DNA of 64,000 bases, taken from JBFEYJ01 sp041563315 (GTDB lineage Bacteria > Pseudomonadota > Gammaproteobacteria > Thiohalomonadales > Thiohalomonadaceae). The notes below the pieces were generated by a model that saw nothing but the letters and a program-made list of their open reading frames with translations, was not told the origin of the DNA and did not search any database. Made by a program: the position numbers and the translations under genes. The stretch spans positions 1 to 64,000 of the forward strand of contig JBFFNE010000003.1 of the NCBI GenBank assembly GCA_041563315.1, written 5' to 3'. Each line of letters begins with the position of its first letter. Position 1 is the stretch's first letter. Positions 7,205 through 14,029 of this stretch are shown here, piece after piece.

Positions 7205-8098
7205 ATGTGGGAATACTCTGAAAAGGTCAAGGAACACTTCTTTAATCCGCAAAACGCCGGTGCTGTGCCAGAGGCCAACGGTATCGGTGAAGTCGGCTCC
7301 ATCTCCTGTGGTGATGCGCTACGCCTGACGCTCAAGGTCGATCCTGAAACGGACGTGATCCTCGAGGCGGGCTTCCAGACTTTCGGCTGCGGTTCCGCTA
7401 TCGCTTCCTCCTCGGCGCTAACCGAGATGGTCAAGGGGATGACCCTGGATGAAGCGCTCAAAGTGAGCAACCAGAATATCGCTGAGTTCCTCGATGGTCT
7501 GCCGCCAGAGAAGATGCACTGTTCAGTGATGGGGCGGGAGGCGCTGGAAGCCGCCATTGCCAATTATCGTGGTGAGGTGTGGAGCGATGATCACGAGGAG
7601 GGAGCGCTGATCTGCAAGTGCTTCGCGGTGGATGCGGTGATGATCGAGAAGGCAATTCGCGAGAACGGTCTGACCACTGTCGAGGACGTTAGCAACTACA
7701 CCAAGGCTGGAGGAGGCTGTTCCTCCTGTCATGAAGGAATAGAGGAGATCCTGGACCATGTGCTGGCTGAGGTTGCTGAGAGTGAGCCCGCTGACACTGT
7801 TGCGGCCGAACCCGTTGCCCCGGCCCCAAGCGGCGGCATGACTAACCTGCAGCGCATGCGCCGCATCGAGGAGATCCTCGAGGATATCCGGCCAATGCTG
7901 CAGCGCGACCACGGTGACGTGGAACTGGTCGACATCGACGGCAAAACGGTTTACGTCAACATGATCGGCGCCTGCTCCGGTTGCCAGATGGCTTCGCTGA
8001 CCCTCAACGGTATCCAGCAGAAGCTAATGGAGGAGCTGGGCGAGTTCATCAAGGTGGTGCCTGCCAGCCAGATGCCCAAATCCGTGATGGGAGCCTGA
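7205..8098 (+). CDS. nifU: NifU, iron-sulfur cluster scaffold
   Basis: A 297-residue three-domain NifU. Residues 1-125 are the IscU-like scaffold with cysteines in SCGDAL, FGCGSA and MHCSVMG; about 135-185 is the permanent [2Fe-2S] domain (ICKCFAV and CSSCHEG); the last 85 residues are the Nfu domain with GACSGCQMAS. A proline- and alanine-rich linker joins the last two. It assembles clusters from sulfur supplied by NifS for NifH and NifB. The ATG at 7205 was chosen because upstream residues fall in the spacer after iscA and the family starts MWEYSEKV. Confidence 0.97.
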   Translation: MWEYSEKVKEHFFNPQNAGAVPEANGIGEVGSISCGDALRLTLKVDPETDVILEAGFQTFGCGSAIASSSALTEMVKGMTLDEALKVSNQNIAEFLDGLPPEKMHCSVMGREALEAAIANYRGEVWSDDHEEGALICKCFAVDAVMIEKAIRENGLTTVEDVSNYTKAGGGCSSCHEGIEEILDHVLAEVAESEPADTVAAEPVAPAPSGGMTNLQRMRRIEEILEDIRPMLQRDHGDVELVDIDGKTVYVNMIGACSGCQMASLTLNGIQQKLMEELGEFIKVVPASQMPKSVMGA

Positions 8099-8102
8099 GA
8101 AT

Positions 8103-9311
8103 ATGTCCGATATCTATCTCGACAATAATGCCACCACCCGTGTTGATCCAGCCGTGGTGGAGGCGATGTTGCCTTACTTCTCCGAGCAGTTTGGCAACCC
8201 CTCATCCATGCACAGCTTTGGTGATCAAGTGGGGCGCGCCATCCGCGATGCTCGTCGCCAGGTGCAGGCGCTGCTTGGCGCAGAGCACGACTCGGAGGTG
8301 GTTTTCACTTCCTGTGGTACAGAGTCTGACAGTACCGCCATTCTCTCTGCGCTGAAGGCACAGCCAAATCGCCGCGAGATTATCACTACCGTGGTCGAAC
8401 ATCCGGCGGTGTTGACGTTGTGTGAGTTTCTGGAGAAGGACGGCTACACCGTGCACCGCCTCAAGGTGGATGAGAAGGGACGTCTGGACCTGAACGCCTA
8501 CCGTGCATTACTCTCCGACCAGGTCGCCATTGTTTCGGTGATGTGGGCCAATAACGAGACCGGGACCATGTTCCCCGTGGTGGAGATGGCCGAGATGGCG
8601 CATGCCGCGGGGGTGATGTTCCACACCGATGCGGTGCAGGCGGTAGGCAAGATCCCACTGGATCTGAAAAGCACGAAGATTGACATGCTGTCACTCTCCG
8701 GCCACAAACTGCATGCCCCCAAGGGTATCGGCGTACTCTACTTGCGCCGCGGCACGCGCTTTCGTCCACTGTTGCGTGGCGGCCACCAGGAGCGCGGTCG
8801 ACGAGCCGGCACCGAGAACAGCGCTGCCATTGTCGCCTTGGGCAAGGCGTGTGAGCAGGCACAACAGCATATGGCGGAGGAAAATACCCGGGTCAAGGCG
8901 ATGCGTGACCGCCTTGAGCAAGGGATTCTCGGCACCGTGCCCAACGCCTTTGTTACCGGTGACTTGGATAACCGTCTGCCCAATACCGCTAACATCGCCT
9001 TCGAATATATCGAGGGGGAGGGCATTTTGTTGATGCTCAACAAGGCGGGCATCGCCGCCTCGTCAGGTTCCGCCTGCACCTCAGGATCGCTGGAGCCCTC
9101 ACACGTCATGAAAGCAATGGGCATTCCTTACACCGCCGCTCATGGTACGGTGCGGTTCTCACTTTCCCGCTACAACTCGATGGATGAGATCGAGCGGGTA
9201 ATTGCCGCGGTGCCACCTATCGTGGAAAAACTTCGCCGGCTCTCGCCTTACTGGGGAGAGAACGGCCCAGTGGAGGATCCGGAGCAGGCGTTTGTGCCGA
9301 ATTACGCGTGA
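8103..9311 (+). CDS. nifS: NifS, cysteine desulfurase
   Basis: A 402-residue PLP-dependent cysteine desulfurase that removes sulfur from cysteine and hands it to NifU. Visible marks are YLDNNATTRVDP at the start, the PLP histidine and lysine in SLSGHKLHAPKG, and the catalytic cysteine loop SSGSACTSGSLEPSHV. It starts 4 bases after nifU, so the two are tightly coupled. It has the class I, NifS-type short loop. Confidence 0.97.
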   Translation: MSDIYLDNNATTRVDPAVVEAMLPYFSEQFGNPSSMHSFGDQVGRAIRDARRQVQALLGAEHDSEVVFTSCGTESDSTAILSALKAQPNRREIITTVVEHPAVLTLCEFLEKDGYTVHRLKVDEKGRLDLNAYRALLSDQVAIVSVMWANNETGTMFPVVEMAEMAHAAGVMFHTDAVQAVGKIPLDLKSTKIDMLSLSGHKLHAPKGIGVLYLRRGTRFRPLLRGGHQERGRRAGTENSAAIVALGKACEQAQQHMAEENTRVKAMRDRLEQGILGTVPNAFVTGDLDNRLPNTANIAFEYIEGEGILLMLNKAGIAASSGSACTSGSLEPSHVMKAMGIPYTAAHGTVRFSLSRYNSMDEIERVIAAVPPIVEKLRRLSPYWGENGPVEDPEQAFVPNYA

Positions 9312-9325
9312 GGGCGTAAGGATTA

Positions 9326-9439
9326 TCGGGCTTTAGCCCGACACAACGCAGGCTCTGTTCTGCCGGATTAAAGTCCGGCCCACCCAAAGGAAAGCCGCCG
9401 GAGGCACTATCGCTTATCCGCCCTGCCAGCTTTGGGTGG
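9326..9439. repeat. Cluster of inverted repeats downstream of nifS
   Basis: Three nested elements are seen: TCGGGCT-TT-AGCCCGA (9326-9341), GCCGGA-TTAAAG-TCCGGC (9362-9379), and a 10-base pair CCACCCAAAG (9380-9389) with CTTTGGGTGG (9430-9439). The first may weakly stop nifS transcription although no T-run follows. The set resembles gammaproteobacterial intergenic palindromes. The rest of the spacer to 9585 has G- and A-rich text and no gene. Confidence 0.65.
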
Positions 9440-9585
9440 TTGCCGCCGTGCGTAGTTTGGGGTACTGCCAAAAAAAGTACCTCACTGTGCGGGGGGGAGG
9501 GGGCGCGAAAACCCTCGCATTAAATTCTTCCGTCGCGATAGCGACTCACCAAATAACAATGCACCCACTCCACTCCATTCAAAAA

Positions 9586-9601
9586 TGTGCTCTTTCCGAC
9601 A
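9586..9601 (+). promoter_or_regulatory. NifA upstream activator site (nifV operon)
   Basis: TGT (9586-9588), ten bases, ACA (9599-9601) is a perfect TGT-N10-ACA NifA site. Its centre is about 95 bases upstream of the -12 element at 9688. Confidence 0.82.
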
Positions 9602-9674
9602 AACCCTCCCGCCTCTGCACCAAACACGGCATTACCTATTCCGCTAAGTCATTGAATTGTCACGGGACTGCTCT

Positions 9675-9690
9675 TGGCATGTGCGTTGCT
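9675..9690 (+). promoter_or_regulatory. Sigma-54 (-24/-12) promoter of the nifV operon
   Basis: TGGCATGTGCGTTGCT has GG (9676-9677) and GC (9688-9689) 12 bases apart, fitting TGGCAC-N5-TTGCW. It lies 38 bases upstream of the nifV ATG and is served by the NifA site at 9586. The first six bases (TGGCAT) are the same as in the iscA-nifUS promoter. Confidence 0.87.
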
Positions 9691-9727
9691 ATAGAGAAAG
9701 CAAGAGCGTTCTCTATAGGAATGAACG

Positions 9728-10870
9728 ATGCACAACACCAAAGTCGTTATCGATGACACCACTTTGCGCGACGGCGAACAGACCGCGGGGGTTTCTTTCA
9801 CCATTGAGGAAAAGTGCGCCATTGCCAATGCTCTCGATGTGCTTGGTGTGCAGGAACTGGAGATCGGCATTCCTGCGATGGGCGCAGAGGAGCGCGAGGA
9901 TATCCGTGCACTGGTTTCACTCGAACTTCGTGCCAACCTGCTGGTGTGGTGTCGGATGCGTGATGATGATCTCAGCGCTTGTGCCGGCCTGGGCGTCCAT
10001 CGTGTGGACCTCTCGATGCCGGTCTCTGATCAGCAGTTGCAGAAAAAACTGGGCAAGAATCGTAAGTGGGCACTGGAGGCTATCCAGCGCTATGTGAGCA
10101 AAGCACGCGACATGGGCCTTGCCGTTGGTGTGGGTGGTGAGGATGCCTCCCGGGCTGAGGACGATTTTTTGCTGCGAGTGATGGCGGTGGCGCAGGAGGC
10201 CGGAGCCGATCGTTTCCGCTTCGCTGACACCGTCGGCATTATGGAACCTTTCGGTGTGTTTGAACGTATCAGTCGTCTGCGTGCTTCCTCGGACATGGAT
10301 ATCGAGATGCATGCCCATGATGACTTGGGGCTTGCCACCGCTAACACCCTGGCTGCCATCCGTGCGGGTGCCAGCCATGTGAACACTACTGTCAACGGCC
10401 TCGGTGAACGTGCTGGCAATGCGGCTCTGGAAGAGGTCGTCATGGGGTTGAAGGTACTGTACGACACCGACTGCGGTGTTGCCCTGCACAATTACTCCGA
10501 GGTATCGCAACTGGTCGCTACCGCATCAGGAAGGCCTTTGCCCTGGCACAAGAGTATCGTCGGCGCAGGGGTGTTTACTCATGAGTCAGGTATTCATGTG
10601 GATGGTCTGCTTAAGGATCCGTTGAACTATCAGGGGGTAGATCCTGCATCGGTTGGACGAGAGCACCGCCTGGTGCTTGGTAAGCACTCGGGAGCCAGTG
10701 CTGTGCTGCGTTTTTTTTCTGACATGGGAATCAATCTGAGCCGCGAACAGGCAGAGCTCCTGCTGCCGGGTATTCGACGCTTTGCCACACAGAACAAGCG
10801 ATCGCCTTCCGCACACGAGCTGGAAGCTTTTTATACCAGCTTGTTCAGCGAGCCATTCCATGTTCATTGA
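9728..10870 (+). CDS. nifV: NifV, homocitrate synthase
   Basis: A 380-residue LeuA/NifV-family enzyme that condenses acetyl-CoA and 2-oxoglutarate to homocitrate, the organic ligand of FeMo-co. Visible are the DTTLRDGEQTAGVSF active-site start, the FRFADTVGIMEPF segment, the metal-binding HAHDDLGLATAN motif, and VNTTVNGLGERAGNAALEE. The context (sigma-54 promoter, cysE, nifWZM) makes NifV rather than LeuA or LysS firm. A weak AGGA site precedes the ATG. Confidence 0.96.
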   Translation: MHNTKVVIDDTTLRDGEQTAGVSFTIEEKCAIANALDVLGVQELEIGIPAMGAEEREDIRALVSLELRANLLVWCRMRDDDLSACAGLGVHRVDLSMPVSDQQLQKKLGKNRKWALEAIQRYVSKARDMGLAVGVGGEDASRAEDDFLLRVMAVAQEAGADRFRFADTVGIMEPFGVFERISRLRASSDMDIEMHAHDDLGLATANTLAAIRAGASHVNTTVNGLGERAGNAALEEVVMGLKVLYDTDCGVALHNYSEVSQLVATASGRPLPWHKSIVGAGVFTHESGIHVDGLLKDPLNYQGVDPASVGREHRLVLGKHSGASAVLRFFSDMGINLSREQAELLLPGIRRFATQNKRSPSAHELEAFYTSLFSEPFHVH

Positions 10871-10883
10871 GCAGAATGAAAAT

Positions 10884-11648
10884 ATGTCGAAAACGCTCGA
10901 TACATTGGGGCTGTTTGGCCACATTACAGAAGACATTAGTTGCGTTTTCGAGCGTGATCCAGCTGCACGCTCGCGTCTTGAGGTACTAACGACCTACCCT
11001 GGTGTACACGCGATCCTTTGGCATCGCCTGGCACACCGACTTTGGCGGTGGCGTCTACGTTATACCGCCAGAATCGTTGCCTACGTCTCACGCCTGCTGA
11101 CCAATATCGACATTCATCCGGGCGCACAGATTGGACGTCGTTTCTTCATTGATCACGGAGCAGGCGTGGTAATCGGTGAGACAGCAATGATCGGAAACGA
11201 CGTCACGCTTTATCATGGCGTTACCCTTGGCGGCACCACCTGGAATAAGGGTAAACGCCACCCGACGCTCGAGGATGGAGTGATGATCGGCGCCGGTGCC
11301 AAAATTCTCGGCGCCATCACTTTGGGAAGGAATGTACGTGTTGGCGCCAACTCGGTGGTAGTGAACGATGTGCCCGCAGCGCGCTCGGTAGTCGGTATTC
11401 CCGGACGTATCGTTAAACGTGAAAACGAAAACCTTTCGGTCCTGCCAGGAATCGATTTGGATCATCATCTGATTCCTGACCCAGTCGGCCGTGCGATTGC
11501 CTGTCTGCTACAGCGTATCGACGTTCTCGAACAACAACTAAACCAACATGAGCGCGATGAGTGCACCGCTTGTGGCGATGATCGCCTGTGCGAAGCGCCG
11601 GCTTTCGACAGCTATGGAAATCCACTCAAGCGCAGCACGGAGAGATAA
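10884..11648 (+). CDS. cysE: Serine O-acetyltransferase (nif-linked CysE)
   Basis: A 254-residue serine acetyltransferase. The N-terminal helical part contains YPGVHAILWHRLAHRLW and the C-terminal left-handed beta-helix contains IGRRFFIDHGAGVVIGET and YHGVTLGG. It makes O-acetylserine for cysteine, which feeds NifS. An alternative ATG at 10860 overlaps the nifV end by 11 bases and adds 8 residues. A second cysE beside nifV is typical of Azotobacter-like nif clusters. The last 30 residues hold ECTACGDDRLC, a cysteine-rich tail not needed for the enzyme fold. Confidence 0.92.
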   Translation: MSKTLDTLGLFGHITEDISCVFERDPAARSRLEVLTTYPGVHAILWHRLAHRLWRWRLRYTARIVAYVSRLLTNIDIHPGAQIGRRFFIDHGAGVVIGETAMIGNDVTLYHGVTLGGTTWNKGKRHPTLEDGVMIGAGAKILGAITLGRNVRVGANSVVVNDVPAARSVVGIPGRIVKRENENLSVLPGIDLDHHLIPDPVGRAIACLLQRIDVLEQQLNQHERDECTACGDDRLCEAPAFDSYGNPLKRSTER

Positions 11649-11651
11649 GTT

Positions 11652-12158
11652 ATGGACCTGCTCGATCTGGACGGACAGCAACTCTATTTTGAAGAGCCGA
11701 TGCCAGAGAAAGTATCGCAACTGCTGATGCAGGCGGCCGCTGCCTATGGTGATGGCCAGGCAGAGGGACTGTTGTTGCGTGCCTTTCTCTATGCACCGGA
11801 CAATCTTAGTGTGCTTGTCGCACTCTATCGCACCTATTACTACCAGCACCGTCTTGACGAGGCGAGCCAGGTTGCCAGACGCGCTTTGCAGGTCGTTGCT
11901 GAACGGCTCGATTTTCCTGCCGACTGGCGCCAGGTGGATGATGCCGAGCTTAGCCATGCAGTACTCAAGTCAATGGGGCTGGTGAGGTTCTACCTGCTGA
12001 CTCTCAAGGCCGAGGCCTATCTCTACCTGCGGGTAGGTCAACTGGAACAGGGAAGGGAGCGCTTGCGCAAAGTCGCGGAACTCGATCCGTCCGATCACTT
12101 CGGCGCCAGCGCACTGCTGGAGATGCTGACGCGTTGTGAGATTCCTTCACTGGTATGA
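11652..12158 (+). CDS. TPR-like protein in nif operon
   Basis: A 168-residue helical protein with two to three TPR-like units (LLLRAFLYAPDNLSVLVALY at about 36-55 and LKAEAYLYLRVGQLEQGRER at about 120-139). It starts 3 bases after cysE and is followed by nifW, so it belongs to the nifV operon. Similar small TPR proteins occur between cysE and nifW in other diazotrophs. It has no catalytic motif; a scaffold or chaperone task in nitrogenase maturation is plausible but unproven. Confidence 0.75.
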   Translation: MDLLDLDGQQLYFEEPMPEKVSQLLMQAAAAYGDGQAEGLLLRAFLYAPDNLSVLVALYRTYYYQHRLDEASQVARRALQVVAERLDFPADWRQVDDAELSHAVLKSMGLVRFYLLTLKAEAYLYLRVGQLEQGRERLRKVAELDPSDHFGASALLEMLTRCEIPSLV

Positions 12159-12256
12159 ACAAGCGGGAGCTGTGTCCCCTTGGGCTGATGAATTAATTAT
12201 AGGAGCTGAGCCCGCGCAGAGTGGGCTTCTGCAAGGTTGTTTCAACGGAGGTTACG

Positions 12257-12583
12257 ATGGATATGAATGATTTTATCGATGAGCTTGAAGATCTGGTCTC
12301 CGCTGAGGATTTTCTCGACTATTTTGACATTCTTTACGATGAGCGTGTGGTGAAGGTTAGTCGCCTGCATATCTTGCAGCGTTTTCACAACTACCTCGCT
12401 GCTGCCAGAATGCCGCTTGAGGTTGATGCACAACGCGCCGTCTATGTTGCATCACTGACTCAGGCCTATCAGGATTTCGTCAAATCCGATGCAAGAACGG
12501 AGAAGGTGTTGAGGGTTTATCAAAAAAGCAGCGGAACGAGTTTTGTCTCAGTAGACAAGCTGCTTGGAGGTGCGCATGAGTGA
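12257..12583 (+). CDS. nifW: NifW, nitrogenase-stabilising protein
   Basis: A 108-residue NifW. Family marks are an N-terminal DELEDLVSAEDFLDYFDI, HILQRFHNYL and a YQDFVKSDARTEKVLRVYQ ending. NifW is reported to bind the MoFe protein and to protect it from oxygen or aid its maturation. The ATG at 12257 has GGAGGT in good position; the frame upstream contains an earlier start without one. Its end overlaps nifZ by 8 bases. Confidence 0.94.
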   Translation: MDMNDFIDELEDLVSAEDFLDYFDILYDERVVKVSRLHILQRFHNYLAAARMPLEVDAQRAVYVASLTQAYQDFVKSDARTEKVLRVYQKSSGTSFVSVDKLLGGAHE

Positions 12584-13046
12584 GACTATTTTCGATTATG
12601 GTCATGAGGTCCGGGTGATTCGTAATATCCGTAACGACGGGACCTATCCCGGTGAGAAGACCGGGAATTTGCTGGTGCGCCGCGGTAGTGTTGGCTATGT
12701 GCGCAGCCGTGGCACCTTTCTGCAGGATCAGGTGATCTATGAGGTGCATTTCATGACAGAGGGAAAACTGATCGGCTGTCGTGAGGAGGAACTGATCGAC
12801 GCCGAAGCTGAATGGATCCCAAGCCGTTTTGAGTTTCGCGAACAGGTCAAGAGCAAAATGCGTCTCAGTGTTCATGGTGAAATTATTGCCGAGATCGGTG
12901 ATGTGGGCCAAGTCATCAAAGTGCTCCGCCACCACGAGGGTGGTGTTGCCTACCATGTCCGTTTTCCCGGACGCACATTGCTGGTGCCTGAGACTTCACT
13001 CGATAGCGTGGAGCTGCCGCAAGCTGTTGCCGAAACAATTGAATGA
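12576..13046 (+). CDS. nifZ: NifZ, P-cluster maturation protein (two NifZ units)
   Basis: A 156-residue NifZ, needed for forming the second P-cluster of the MoFe protein. Two related SH3-like units are visible: YGHEVRVIRNIRNDG...VGYVRSRG...VIYEVHFM (about 8-65) and EIIAEIGDVGQVIKVLRHH...VAYHVRFPG (about 95-140). The ATG at 12576 overlaps the nifW end, and the stop overlaps the nifM start by 4 bases, so W, Z and M are coupled. Confidence 0.92.
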   Translation: MSETIFDYGHEVRVIRNIRNDGTYPGEKTGNLLVRRGSVGYVRSRGTFLQDQVIYEVHFMTEGKLIGCREEELIDAEAEWIPSRFEFREQVKSKMRLSVHGEIIAEIGDVGQVIKVLRHHEGGVAYHVRFPGRTLLVPETSLDSVELPQAVAETIE

Positions 13047-13906
13047 TCGTTATGAGTACGATGATGAAACCGCAGCATGAGTCAGCTGAGAACAATTACG
13101 CCATGCTGCGTGTCGCCAACGAGTTGTTCGGCAAGTCACCCGCTTCCCTTTCAGCGGATGAGCGTGACAAGGTGCAGCAGCAGGTCAATCGCGAGTTGGC
13201 CATTGGCAAACAGGTACTGGTGGCTAAAGAGACGGTGGAGATACTCGTGCCTGAGTCAGTCGTCATACAGGCTATCGACTCCCTGGAAATGCGTTACGAT
13301 AGCGAGGAGGATTTTCTTCAGGTACTGGAAGACAACGGCCTTGATCGAAACCGTCTCTATCAGGCGCTGTATTACGAACTCAGGGTTGAGGCGGCGCTGG
13401 AGAGGATCATCGCTGAAAGAGCGCTGGTCAGTGATGCCGAAGCGGAAATCTACTATCTGCAGCATTTGGATAAATTTGAACTCCCAGAAACACGCACCGC
13501 ACGTCATATCCTCATCACCATCAACGACGAGTACGATGAGAATCGTCGTGAGCGGGCTATACAGCGAATGAGTGAGTTACGGGATCTGCTGCGGCAAGGG
13601 ACTGGAGAATTTGCAACACTGGCAGTCCGCTACTCGGAATGTCCGACGGCATTACAGGAAGGGCTGCTTGGACGAATTAAACCTGGACAGCTTTACCCGG
13701 AACTTGATGATTACCTGTTTGCGATGGCGGAGGGGAAACTCAGTGACATCATTGAATCTCCCGTGGGTTTGCATATCTTGTTGTGCGAGCAGATCCACGC
13801 CGCGGAGCGGCGAAGTTTCGATGAAGTCAAGGACAAACTGCGCGAGCATCTGGAAGCGAAGAAGCGCAAACGGCTACTGCGTGAGTGGTTTTTGCGGAGA
13901 AGTTGA
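13043..13906 (+). CDS. nifM: NifM, parvulin-type prolyl isomerase for NifH
   Basis: A 287-residue protein with a helical N-terminal part and a C-terminal rotamase (parvulin) domain: ARHILITINDEYDE (about 153-166), FATLAVRYSECPTA, LGRIKPGQLYPELD, SDIIESPVGLHILL. NifM is required to fold the Fe protein NifH. The start codon overlaps the nifZ stop (ATGA type); other ATGs at 13052 and 13061 are possible. It ends the nifV operon; nothing in the following 120 bases is a clear terminator. Confidence 0.93.
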   Translation: MIVMSTMMKPQHESAENNYAMLRVANELFGKSPASLSADERDKVQQQVNRELAIGKQVLVAKETVEILVPESVVIQAIDSLEMRYDSEEDFLQVLEDNGLDRNRLYQALYYELRVEAALERIIAERALVSDAEAEIYYLQHLDKFELPETRTARHILITINDEYDENRRERAIQRMSELRDLLRQGTGEFATLAVRYSECPTALQEGLLGRIKPGQLYPELDDYLFAMAEGKLSDIIESPVGLHILLCEQIHAAERRSFDEVKDKLREHLEAKKRKRLLREWFLRRS

Positions 13907-14029
13907 ACCGTCTCTTACGGGGTGCCGCGTCCTGAAGCGCTGGCATTATCCTCGTTCAGGATGTATGGTTAGCTTAAACTCGTACGCGCGCATGCCGTAA
14001 ACTTTATTTATAATAATACAGTTATAGTT

